From Ziziphus jujuba (lineage: Eukaryota; Streptophyta; Magnoliopsida; Rosales; Rhamnaceae), in the NCBI RefSeq assembly GCF_031755915.1, contig NC_083388.1, positions 11,544,501 to 11,608,500 of the forward strand: a stretch of DNA of 64,000 bases, written 5' to 3'. A program made the position numbers and the translations under genes. The notes under the pieces were generated by a model. The model worked only from the letters and a program-made list of their open reading frames with translations. It had not been told where the DNA came from and did not search any database. Shown piece by piece: positions 1 to 11,104 of this stretch (position 1 is the stretch's first letter; the number at the start of each line of letters is the position of its first letter).

Positions 1-539
1 CAATTTCATTTTAATTTTAATTTTTTTAATCTAATTTTAGGTCCAAAATATTTAATTATGATTGAGGATATTTTAATTTAAATAAAAATGAATGGATACA
101 ATTTTCTAAATAAAAAATCAAATAAAAAAATAACATGTATTTTTCAAAATTTTTAATTTTTTTTATTTTTAAATATTGAATTATGATGCCAGCATGATAT
201 TATATTAACATCAGCCTTTAAATTTAACTATTACAGTTAGAAACTGGATTATTTTACGTCAATTTTGAAATTTTAAGACTAAAATCGCCAATAACAAAAC
301 TTTACAACCGATAACGCATCAACCCTAGACTTCAGAATATTAAAAGTATAATTTTTTTTGAAAATCTGCATATTTTGCTTACAATTCGAGAATATAAAAC
401 AGATATTTCTGGATATCCCCTTTTATTTGGGTGCTGAAATATCTTTAAAATTTCTGTGTGGTGAATATCCTTTAATTCCTTTTTTTTTTTTTTGAATTTT
501 TTTTTCCTATCTAAAAGCTTGAATTTTTATGATTGCTCC

Positions 540-950
540 TCCCTCTTAGGACTATGGCTTTTGTTGTTTTGAGCATCTGCTTGATCAAAAGTATTTTGAT
601 ATTTTTTGAGACAGTCTAAAATTACTATTTTCTCATTCATAGAAAATAAAACAAAAAACTATTTTCTCTAATATAAAAAACAAGGAAAAAGATTTTAGGT
701 ATTTTGTTTATGCCATTTTCTTGGTTCTATATTTATTATTACATATTTAAACAAATTGAGAAGAAAAAAAAATAAAATTAAACGTGTGGGGACAATGAAA
801 TATGTCATCAAAACGCGGTATCTTTCTAGTTGTGGGGATAAATTCAATAACATAAAATTAATATTACATAGAAAAATTTATCATTTTTGTGTCACAGTTA
901 TCATCAGCACTGATTTGGATGAGTAGAAAACAATATGATTGGTTGGCAAC
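540..950. repeat. Local repeat block d, copy 1
   Basis: This stretch aligns by eye with 32190-32410: both hold a run on a TGTTTTGG or TTGTTTTC theme, then ATAAAATTAAAC, then GGACAATGAAAnATGTCATC and an AGTTGTGG close. The central part also matches 2700-2770 and 19595-19665 (CATCAAAACGCGGTATCTTT). It is therefore one of four diverged copies of a dispersed local duplication. No coding sequence is seen in it. Confidence 0.5.
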
Positions 951-2519
951 AAACTTTATTCAAACCCGAAACGTATTATTGAAATTCGATTATGTCATAA
1001 AACCGCGGATTTTTTTTTTGTTCTTTTATGCTATGGTTTATTTATTTATTTATTTTTTTTTTGAGAAAAATATTGTGGTTTATATTGTACCATGTGACAG
1101 CGATGACACACAATAAGGAATTTGTCTTTGCAATTAAGTAATAAGATCCAGTGACTGACATTATCACAAGTACAAAATGATTTTGTTTTCAGCCAAAAAC
1201 AAAAAACAAAAAGTACAAAATGATTTTATTTACAAAAAAAGTACACAATTATTTTATTCAGGAAAAAAAAAATAAAAAAGTGTACACAATAATTTACAAG
1301 TGTTTAAAATATGGCATAAAAACAAAATTATAAAAAATGCAATTAACAAAATTATAAAAAATGCAATTAACTTTTTTATTTTTATTTTTTTGGTTCCTTT
1401 TCTTTACAGAATCGCCCCTGAGGTCTGGTATCTTACAGCTAGCAAGTTTAGGTTTTTCTCCTAAATCTTATTTTATCTAAAATTTAAACAATAGAGAAAT
1501 ATAATTTAGGAAATATAAATTTCTAAATCCATTGATATGACAAATAAGAAATAATATATCTTTTTAGTTTGTTTGATAAGTATTTTAAAAATACATCCAC
1601 CTGAATTTTCATAAAGGAGTAAGGAATTAATGATCATGTTGTTGGTTGGTTTTTAAGGTCAAAATAAGATTATTATGGTGAGATGGAACGGTAATTCTAA
1701 TGGCCAAGCATTTTATTTATATCTACGAATGCGTAGTTTGAATTTCATGAATGGGAAAAGTTCGAATCTCAGTGATGAAGAGAAAAATAGCAAAAAAAAC
1801 AAAAAAAATTAAATAAAATGACATGATTTTAAATTAATGCATTATTCTTGATGACTTAGCAAGACCTATTCAATTTCTTGAAAAAGAATGTAAAACCCTA
1901 AACACGGGCTCCACGGGATGCCTCGAAAATTTTGAAGTCAGGCTGTGTCCTACTCTTTCCACAGCACAACCGCTTACATCACTGTAGTGTTGACCGCCAT
2001 TTTTTAAAGTCGGTGTCCGTTTGGCACTCTACTCAACAAAAACTTGCATTTAAAATATTCAAACTAATTTTTTACCCAAAAAAATAATAATAATAATAAT
2101 TAAAAAAAAAAAGAAAAAAGCGAAGCTTTAAGTGCATGCTTGAGGGAATAAGAGTCCAAACAAACCTTGTTTATAAAACTAAAAGAATTGTATAAATTCT
2201 TAAATTGCTTAAAATTATTTAGAAGCTAACTACATTATTAATTGGGTGCTAAAAATATGCGATTGATTAAAGCTGTTTGTATTATATTGGTGACCATCGT
2301 TCATGAAATCCACACTGATATTATACCAGTTAATTGAGTTTTATTTGAAATGTTTTTACTTTTTAAAACTTAAAACTTATATAGAAAAGTGAACTATAGT
2401 ATTGGTCAACTAAATGGTTACTATTCCGACAGAAAAAATAAATGAACAATTAGTTAGGGCAGCATAAAATGAAAGCCCCCCTAATGTGGCCTATAAGCTT
2501 AGAATTCTCTGAGTAAATA

Positions 2520-2870
2520 TCTTTAATTAATTAATTAATTTTTTATTAGTACAAAAGATTGAATACCAAGCAGGTTCAGCTATTTTGTACTTCCATTTGA
2601 CTGGGGGTGTTTTATTGTGGTTGTTTTCTCTGTTGTCTGACTCTGCTATTATATTTTTAGTATCGTCTATGACGCAAAATTAATTTAATTAAATTAAACT
2701 TGTGTGACATCAAAACGCGGTATCTTTGCCACAGTTTATTGAATTCCAGTTGTGGATCACTTTGTAACATTTAAGTTCACTTCCTATACATAGATATCGT
2801 TGTTTTTTGAAAATGACTATTTATATGAGTAAAAGTACTCACAGGTAAGGATCATTGGAAGTAATTTTTG
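2520..2870. repeat. Local repeat block c, copy 1
   Basis: About 350 bp nearly identical to 19405-19765, beginning near ATACCAAGCAGGTTCAGCTA and running through CATCAAAACGCGGTATCTTT to the CCTATACATAGATA segment, in the same orientation. The similarity is high enough to indicate a fairly recent local duplication. The first hAT element was inserted about 220 bp further on. Confidence 0.7.
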
Positions 2871-3109
2871 TGCCGTATATATGTGCAAGTAAAGTATATA
2901 TTAATATTACAATAAAAAAAAGTCAAGTATATTTTAAGATGGACTGCAAGTTCAAGAGCCTGATTAAATAATGGAATTACATAAGCAAATATATATATAT
3001 ATATAAATAATGGAATTACATATATGGTTCAAAATGTGTGTTCTTTTTAATATTATTTACAGTAAAAGCTGAAAAGCATATCATTGTCTACAACAAGGTT
3101 TAAAATATC

Positions 3110-3400
3110 CGAATATTTATTCGAAATTTTTTCGATATTATCATTTTTTGAAGGGGTTGATATAAAATTTAGGTTCGACATGTAAATGGATAAAACTTCC
3201 ATAATATCCATGGAAATTTTCGAAATTTCACAAAAATTTTCATGGAAATTTCCGTAAAATATCCACATAAACTCCTAATGATTTGGTTAAAAAATCTATA
3301 ATTTCCATGGAAATTTTCAAAATTTATATAAAATTTCTATGGAAATTTCAAAAATATCTATGAAATTTTTTTTAAAAATTTATAAATATTATTGAAGAAG
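3110..3400. repeat. Left subterminal palindrome-rich region of the hAT element
   Basis: Dense short inverted motifs built on CCATGGAAATTTC and GAAATTTC, repeated at least eight times. The same words recur at the other end (8570-8700, for example CTTCCATGGAAATTTCCG). In hAT elements such subterminal repeats are typical transposase-binding arrays; here that role is inferred from position and sequence. Confidence 0.55.
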
Positions 3401-3539
3401 ACAATTCATAATTTTTTTAAAAATTCATAAATTTTATTTTTCATTTTTTTTAAGAAGAAGACAATATATCATTCAATTATATCAATCAACCAAATACTCT
3501 CCATGAATTTCTTATACCATGGGGTATCTTACAATAGTA

Positions 3540-4078
3540 TTATATAGTTTTAAAATTAAAAAAATATTTTTTTTGGTAGAGAATCTTAGTGCATTATTAT
3601 ATAGTTTTGAAAAATATTTTTATGCTAGAGAATCTTAGTACATTATTATAAAGTTTTGAAATTAAAAAATATTCTTCATAAATGTGTGTTTGACCATTGC
3701 TTGGGCACTTTCTTGTCTCTATATATTACACTCGCTTGTCCACTTTCTTGTTTTTGCATAATTTCACGTGTCTTTTATATTAGTACATCATTATATAGTT
3801 TTGAAATTAAAAAAATATTCTTCATAAATGTGTGTTTGACCATTGCTTGGACACTTTCTTGTCTCTATATATTTCACTTGCTTGTTCACTCTCTTGTCTT
3901 TGCATAATTTCACGTGTCTTTTATATTAGTACATCATTATGTAGTTTTGAAATTAAAAAATATTCTTCATAAATGTGTGTTTGACCATTGCTTGAGCACT
4001 TTCTTGTCTCTATATACTACACTTGGTTGTCCACTCTCTTGTCGTTGCATAATTTCACGTGTCTTTTATATTTTACCA
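3540..4078. repeat. Tandem repeat of about 145 bp inside the hAT element
   Basis: Three head-to-tail units start at about 3653, 3799 and 3943 (spacings 146 and 144). Each begins with GTTTTGAAATTAAAAAATAT and ends with the segment TTTCACGTGTCTTTTATAT. Shorter partial copies with a period near 54 bp (GAATCTTAGTnCATTATTAT) precede them from about 3580. Open frames in this stretch only echo the repeat. It lies in the 5' non-coding part of the transposon, upstream of the transposase start at 5106. Confidence 0.8.
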
Positions 4079-4460
4079 GAGCCAATACATATTCTTCATG
4101 AGTCATGAGTGTGCTTTTGATTATAAAATATTCCATGGAAAAAAAAATTCACATTATTATTTTATTTAAAGAGCAAGTTTGATGCTTTGTTCTTAACATT
4201 TTTTCTTATACATATTTTCGGTTCTTACAAAATTTCAAGTTCTTTCATACAACTTCTTTGGATATCCTTTTTACAGGTTAGTTTTTTTATCTTAAAAAAA
4301 AAAGAGGTTTATATTTACTTTTATACTTTAAGATCTAAATTCTTTAATTCACTTGTATTATTGTTATTTGAATTATTAATTGTACGCTAATTAATTATAT
4401 ATTAACATATGTATCTATCTCTATATATATATGGTGAAAATGTAATATGTATATATGTAT

Positions 4461-4498
<38 letters not shown>

Positions 4499-5105
4499 GT
4501 AGTAATCATAAATGATTAGATTTACAAACCCAAATTTAATATATACCTTAAACTTAATGTATGATGTGTGATTGAAAATATAATTGTTTTTTCTTATTGG
4601 ATAAAAAGCATAACTTAAAAAACCCACTTTGTCATTTAATTTTTTCATGTTGTCTTCTACGTAAGAAAAACTTCATAATATAATATGTTAAAACTTATAA
4701 ACAATAAATAAAAACTTGATTAGAAAATAAATCTTATACATATATATATGTCAGCTAGAATATACATTGTTAAAGTATATTAAATTTGCCTAACTATATT
4801 GGTTATTTCTTTATGTAGTGTTTTGTCCATTTTCCAATTGTAAACATCTATACTCAAGGCATTGGAGATCTGTAAGGAATCATTTTTGTACCAGGTACAT
4901 TCATTAAAAACGAATTATTTAATTTCAAAGACCTTGATTTTGTTGTTATACTAAATTATTTTTCATAGTTATAAGAAAATATTTTAATCAAATATCTCTA
5001 TCAAATTCCGATCAAAAATTCAAATATATATATATATTCATAGACAAATATTAAAATTGTTATTATTGCTATCACTGTTACTCTTATTATTATTATTATA
5101 GGATA

Positions 5106-8100
5106 ATGGCTAGTGGAGGAAGCAAACGCGATCCTGCATGGGAACATGATTTCCCAATTGAAGGTAATAAAAGTGGAACAATATGCAAATATTGTAATCG
5201 CGTGATGAAGACTGGTGGAGTAACACGATTAAAATACCACCTTAGTGGTATTGATCCTTCACATAATGTACAACCTTATGGTCAAGTGCCTCCTGAAGTT
5301 AAAAAATTCATAATAGATTTGTTAAAAGGAAAACAACAACGTAAGATCAAAAAAGCAAATAGAATCGAAGAGATTTGTGCAGATTTACGAGGACAACTGC
5401 ATGCTGAAACATATGATGTGGATGATGAGGATGATGATGACATAGCATATCCATCTGGAATGGATCCATATGAGAAAAATGATTATCGAGAGGCAATTCG
5501 TCCTTCTAAACAATCAGAGTGGGAAAGAAGTCATCTCCACAAAATTCGATATCAAGCTGAAGGAGGCGAATCTCGTAGTCGTGCTAAACCTGCAGTACAA
5601 CGAACACAGAGTCTTAAAGATCCACAATCAAGATTTGTTGCACCAAGCTTATACAAGTCCTCTCAAGCAAAGCAAAAAAATATAAAAAAAAATTTTTTTG
5701 GAGGAAAAATAAAAGAAGGTATGGGAAGAATAATAAGTAAATTTTTTATTTATGAAAATTTACCAGCAAATAAAGCATCATCCCATCATTTCAAGAATTT
5801 GGTAGCAGGATGCCAACAAGCAGGACCAGGTATAGAACCTCCAACCCCTTATAAGATCAGCATAAAATATTTGGATATGGAGTATGAGGAGATAAAAGAC
5901 CATGTAAACAAAATTAAAGCGAAGTGGGAAACCTATGGTTGTACAATCATGTGTGATGGATGGACAGGTCCCACCAGGATGTCTATTGTTAATTTCATGG
6001 TTTACTCAAAAGGAAGCACAGTTTTTCTAAAATCTATTGATGCTTCAAATCAAATAAAGGATCATAAATACATATATGAGCAATTGAAGAAAATAATTCT
6101 GGAAGTTGAGAAGAAAAATGTGGTACAAATTGTAACAGATAATGGCTCTGCATTTGTTAAATCTGGGAAGAAATTGATGGGAGATTACAATTTGTACTGG
6201 ACTCTATGTGCAGCACATTGCATTGATCTCATGTTTGAAGATATTGGGAAGAATGAGAATGCGGCTATTGTGATCAAGCAGGCTAGAACAATCACAACTT
6301 ACATCTACAATCATAATTGGTTGCTAGCAAAGATGCGTGAAACTTGCAAAGGTGACATCATTCGTCCGAGACTTACATGATTTGCCACAAACTATCTTGC
6401 ACTTGATAGCTTGGTTAAAAAGAAAGCAGGACTTAAGCAACTATTCACATCTACTGATTGGACTAATCATAATTATAGTGCTTCAAAAGAAGGCCAAATA
6501 GTGGAAGATATAGTACTTAATCATACTTTTTGGGATCAAGCACATAAGGTGTGTCAATTATTTGAGCCTTTATATAAGTTTTTACGTATTGTTGACACCG
6601 AGGTTTATCCAACAATGGGAGCAGTGTATGAGTTGATGCGAATTGTTAAAGAGGAACTTGACAAAATGCATGGTGCAAAGTGGATATTAAAGATTATCAA
6701 TAATAGGTGGGATAAAACTTTAAAGCATCCATTACATGCAGCAGGTATGAGCTCATAGTCAATTTATATAAAATATGTTAGACTTTTATTTTTTTGTTAA
6801 TGTAAAATACTTTATATCTTTCATTATTTATCTCTAATTAAACTAAAATATATATATTTTTTCCTTTTTATATAGCTTATTATTTAAATCCTCAATATCA
6901 ATATAGATCTGGGGTTGGAGAAGATTCTAATCTTATAAAGGCTGTACACGATGTTTATGCTTAAATCAGCCGCAATTAGCCAGTTTGGAAAGGAGGTATA
7001 ATGATGATAATTTATTAACATAATATATTTTAAGGGTTTATAACTTTATTTTATTTTGTTTTACAGCTTACATACTTCAAGGATGCAAGGAAAGGATTTG
7101 CAAGACCAACAACAATTGCTTATAGAAAAGAGATGTCTCCTGGTAAGTTTAAATATTATAGTATGTGAATATCAATTGATGTAATAGTACAAATATGTAA
7201 TCATATAATAATTATTTTGTAACAGTTGAATGGTGGGTCATGTATGGTGATAGTGCACCTACAGTAAGAAAATTGGTATTTGAAAGTTTTGTCACAAACA
7301 GCATCATCCTCTGCCTGTGAAAGAAATTGGAGTACTTTTGCACTAATACATACAAAACAAAGAAATAGAATAGCATATAGTAGAATTGAAAAACTAGTCT
7401 ATTGTTATTATAATATGAAACTCAAGTTGAGGGATGTGGAAGCTGAAGAAGAAAATCATCAAGACTTAGATCCAACAATAATATTTGAAACTATAATGGA
7501 AGATGATGATGAAGAGGGCAACCAAATATACCAATGGATTAGAGATGTTCATTTAGATGATCATGAGGGGAATCCTGATCCAAAGATTGTTCAACAAGCT
7601 GAAAAAGAAGGGATAAATGTTCAAAAAGTGATTATTGAAGAAGTAAATTCTATTAGTGGTGATTCATTTCAAAGGCTTATGAGAGAGCCAACTAGAACTA
7701 CCAGTGCTTCAGCTCCATCAGTTGGTACACATTCAAAATTTGAGACTCTTAGTAGTCACACTAGCTCTAGTGGTGATGAAGATAATTTCAATAAATTATC
7801 TGAATTCGAAGGTAGAAGAGGTAGGGGCCAAAGGTAATCATCACCAAGTCAATAAGTTGGATTAAGTCCATTTACTGGTGAACAATATTGCACACATGCA
7901 ACACAGGATGAAGATTATGGGAGTAGAGATGCAGGTCAAGGATTCGGTGCTGTTGGAAAAGACTATACATGTAAAGAGAAATCTATGATGGAGATGTCAC
8001 AACAAGAAGAAGATTCAATTTCTATGAATTTTGGATCTATGAGGGTTGGAAGTCATTTTCATAACCCTTATTCAATGAATAATTATGGAATGTCATCAAG

Positions 8101-8326
8101 TAGCAACTCATGGGTACCATCTCAAACTCAACCATCAGAGAGTAGTAGTTATGCACGTACTCAACCAATAATGCAAGATCCATATGGTTGGTATATTAAT
8201 AATTATATGCAAAACTATCATGGAGATACATCTTTTCATAACTACTTCTCACATTTCACATCTCAAAATCAAAATGAGGAAGAAACCGATGATTTTCAAC
8301 CACCCAGAAGTTCTATGTGGTATTAA
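5106..8326 (+). pseudogene. hAT transposase (BED finger, DUF659, hAT C-terminal dimerisation), broken
   Basis: The intact protein would bind the element ends and cut and paste hAT DNA. The frame opens at ATG 5106 with a BED zinc finger (CKYC at residues 27-30, closing His near residue 45), then an acidic linker, then a DUF659/RNase H-like core (CDGWTGP near residue 284, VTDNGSAFV near 341, LCAAHCIDL near 361). TGA at 6378-6380 interrupts it, and the same frame continues to an intron donor at 6745. Later exons are about 6876-6995, 7067-7142 and 7226 onward, with GT-AG borders. Lesions are TAA at 6962 with a one-base shift restoring KSAAISQFG, another one-base shift near 7276-7281 just before the dimerisation motif SSACERNWSTF (about 7300), and in-frame TAA codons at 7835 and 7853. 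A Ser/Gln/Tyr-rich tail runs to 8326. The first stop lies where a CGA could have become TGA, as expected of methylated transposon DNA. Confidence 0.9.
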
Positions 8327-8569
8327 GATCACATTTATGAACTACAATGTAATTGCAATAATCGTTTTATATATTTTAGTTAATAAATAATTTTATCATA
8401 TATGTATTTTTTGATATATTTTTATTAATAATAATTCATCTATGGTTATTAATGTTTAATTGCTCATTATAAATCAATTCACTAAGAAGAACATAACATC
8501 CATTCAATATTTTAGTAAGTTTTATAATCAATTTGATAATTGATGGATTAAATAAGCTAATTCTAAAGT

Positions 8570-8703
8570 TTCAATAAAAATTTCCATCTTTTAAAACAAA
8601 TTTCCATCGTTTTTTATAATTTTTTTTTATCGATATTTGATATTTTCCGATACTTCCATGGAAATTTCCGTATTTTGAACTCTCGATATTTCCGTCGACA
8701 TCA
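8570..8703. repeat. Right subterminal palindrome-rich region of the hAT element
   Basis: Words such as AATTTCCATC, CTTCCATGGAAATTTCCG and GATATTTCCGTCGAC mirror those at 3110-3400. They directly precede the right terminal inverted repeat at 8704-8718. Confidence 0.5.
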
Positions 8704-8726
8704 ATATTTTGAACCTTGGTCTACAA

Positions 8727-9630
8727 GTAACAGTTTGTTATATGACTCATCAAATCTCTATTCAAATTTATTTATTTATTTTGCTGTGATAATTTTATTT
8801 TGTTCCTGTTTAGTTGGACATAAACAACGGATTTTTTTTTTCAGTTTATTTATATATACAATCACATATGAAAAAACAAAAATAAAACAAAATTCGAAGA
8901 TGACGTTTATATCAAACATGATAAATAAGTAGTTAAAAAATATGTCAGTAATCAAGGGCAATACTATAGGTATAAATAAAGTTTATTTATCAAATTTTGA
9001 TTACCAAATAATATGGTAGTTTATTAATGATTGGTAAATTAATAACATACCCTAGAATTATAGAAAAAAAAAACAATAAAATAATGTTAAGCAATTTGAT
9101 ACCAAACACTTGATTAATAAATTTGGTAAGTTTAGAATTATTGGCTAATTAAACACATGATTAAGAGCTAAGTAAAAACTCATGGAGACTGATTACTACC
9201 CACATGATAAAATGTTGGATTGAGCTGTGGAAGAAGAAAAATGCTAATTTTCACCTGTGATAACAATTGTTAGTGACATATATTACAATTGATAAGTTAA
9301 GGGGCCAACTAAAAGGATTTGATTTTCCAAAATAAGATATTAGAATAAAAAATTGATATATAATTCAATGCCATCAATTAGCAATTATCATCTCAATATT
9401 AATCTTATTGGTGATCTTCATCATATGTACAAATAACAATACTTAACTATTCCTTCATTGTTATAGCTCTGGCTTCAATGATCAATCCCTGCAATATTTA
9501 GGTTTTGATCTTCAACCATCCTGGTCGTCAGGAACCAACACAATATTATTTTCAGTGGAAGAAGTTATATAATGATAGAAAATTTAACTTTGCCTCTTAA
9601 GCAAAATATCGTAAGCACTTGCATAAATTA
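8727..9630. other. Gene-free stretch between the hAT element and the duplicated flank
   Basis: The sequence is AT-rich. The short open frames at 8675-8961 start inside the hAT end and have no family resemblance. I see no RNA gene, promoter pattern or transposon end here. Confidence 0.55.
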
Positions 9631-9639
9631 AAATGTCTA

Positions 9640-9768
9640 TATTCAACTTTTTAATCAAGAGTCTGTTAGGCAGTCTATTGCTCTTACAATAGTTCTTGAA
9701 AACAATTTTCTTATTTTTCAACAGGAATTTTGCCTACGTGATAGAAAATATTCTTATTCTTTTTTTAT

Positions 9769-9805
<37 letters not shown>

Positions 9806-10100
9806 TGTACAAAGCATAGATTGTTTTGAGTTTATCGACTGAAAGTTCAAATAAGCTTATTAAATAATGAAAATTCTACTTAATAGATTCTTTTAATATT
9901 ATTTAGGTATATATTATAGCAGGAAAGTATATCAGTGTTTGCATAGGCTTTCTACATATGTATCTTCCAAAACAACAATTTTTATCAGCTGTAGTAAAGA
10001 AATGCACTTCATTTTTGTGTCACACCCATCAACTTTGGGGTTGATTTCAACACAAATAACTTAGGGTTTGATGAGCAAAATCTTGTTTTAGTGAATTTGA
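9640..10100. repeat. Duplicated flank, segment a (copy 1)
   Basis: This aligns with 45650-46015: GGCAGTCTATTGC, a TTTTCAATACGATTTT-like stretch, a TTAAATAA... segment, TATAGCAGGAAAGnATATCA and finally GGTTTGATGAGCAAAA occur in the same order. A weaker third copy is near 48970-49130. The 45.6 kb copy continues directly into segment b, while here an LTR separates the two, so the 46 kb locus serves as an empty-site reference. Confidence 0.75.
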
Positions 10101-10672
10101 TGTTATCCTAAATATGGGTTTCTATAGCTAAATACATAAACACCATATACACATATAAGAATAAGATGATAGAAAAATTTGTTAGTCGAGACAAGAATTT
10201 GATTCTTTGGTCTTAAGATAATTTTTGCTCTGCACTGATGCTCAACAGTCTAATAGATGGCGAATGTCTCCCAGGATACAACAACTACTTTATAAGAATA
10301 GTAGCACTCCAAATTCCCATAAATAATGAATAATTTTTGTGTTTCACTCTCTATATGTTTTTTATATGAATGAATGATGAAAACAAAATAATGAATATTT
10401 CTATTTGTTCTTATGTTTTAGTAGTATAAATTATTGTTATTATCGAAAAGATTACACCTATATAAAGAAACTCAATGCTTCAGAATATATGAAACGTTAA
10501 AAGTTGTTTTGTTTCCAATAAAAGGCACATTTCCACTCTAAAGTCGTGTTCTTTCACTAGAACATTGTTTCTTATTAGTTTATTTATTTTAAAATTAAAT
10601 TCTAGTATTTTAAGTATTATGGTAACTAAATAAATAATTAATATTTATAATTTCTATTCAAAAATTCCTACA
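10101..10672 (-). mobile_element. Copia-type LTR, lower copy
   Basis: A 572-bp unit starts TGTTATCC and ends CCTACA (TG...CA). It is preceded by TTTGA (10096-10100) and followed by TTTAA, nearly a 5-bp target duplication. The same unit occurs at 15889-16475. Comparison with the empty site near 46012 supports both borders. Reverse-strand orientation is inferred from the strand of the pol remnant between the two copies. It is followed not by retrotransposon interior but by host flank b, so as it stands it looks like a solo LTR. Confidence 0.75.
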
Positions 10673-10953
10673 TTTAATTATGACATTAGGCGGAAAGTGT
10701 TTCTTCATTTTCATTTTCCCCTGTTTTTTTGTAAATGAAGTGGAATTTTGTACTTATCTTTGACTGGGATTATCATGAGCTATATTCTTTTGGAGTTTAA
10801 ACAAGTACCTAGTTATAAAAATGTCTCATTCAATATGATTAAGAAATAATTAAAGAAAATTCTAGTTAGTGACAAGTTTTTTTGGTAATATAGTTAGTGA
10901 TAAGTTTAGAAGATTGTCAAAGGCAAATTAGTGACCCATAAGACAAAACTCTA
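10673..10953. repeat. Duplicated flank, segment b (copy 1, truncated)
   Basis: About 280 bp match 16476-16766 and, more distantly, 46015-46340: GTGGAATTTTGTACTTATCT, ATGTCTCATTCAATATGATT, and CAAATTAGTGACCCATAAGA follow in the same order. Similarity stops abruptly after ATAAGACAAAACT, where the sequence runs into the Copia interior. Confidence 0.75.
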
Positions 10954-11104
10954 ATAAACGCTTTCTAATGATTTTTATTTGGGTTACTAGTAAATCTACT
11001 TAACTTATTAACAGCATAAGCTATATCTGGTCATGTGCAATTTGAGATATATATTAGGGTTCCTATAATTCTAGAGTATTCCAATTGATATATACTTTGA
11101 CCAT

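Larger units (their letters stand above)
1..3085. other. Gene-free AT-rich stretch left of the first hAT element
   Basis: I see no supportable gene here. Short open frames are AT-rich and resemble no family. The stretch holds two copies of a block found elsewhere in the window (about 540-950 and 2520-2870), a 23-bp unit repeated twice near 1323-1370, and short TA runs near 2990-3005. Around 2010-2165 the ends are weakly inverted (GTCCGTTTGG against CCAAACAAAC), which could be an old small inverted-repeat transposon, but I could not find target duplications. Confidence 0.6.
3094..8718 (+). mobile_element. hAT-superfamily DNA transposon, complete ends
   Basis: The left end reads CAAGGTTTAAAATAT and the inverse of the right end reads CAAGGTTCAAAATAT, so the terminal inverted repeats match at 14 of 15 positions. 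The element is flanked by a perfect 8-bp direct repeat GTCTACAA at 3086-3093 and 8719-8726. Eight-base target duplications are the signature of hAT elements, and the interior carries a BED/DUF659/hAT-C transposase. Subterminal stretches (3110-3400 and 8570-8700) are full of short GGAAATTTCC-like palindromes, the kind of repeated site hAT transposases bind. Total length is 5625 bp. Removing it and one duplication restores a continuous host sequence around GTCTACAAGTAACAG. The transposase is broken, so this copy cannot move on its own. Confidence 0.93.

Noticed and set aside
1750..1815. B-box-like GTTCGAATCTC followed by an A-rich stretch, possible old SINE
   Set aside because: No flanking duplication and no convincing A-box; too weak to call.
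3656..4108. Two similar open frames starting MKLKNILHK and MSFILVHH
   Set aside because: They are translations of the 145-bp tandem repeat in the hAT 5' region; the similarity comes from the repeat.
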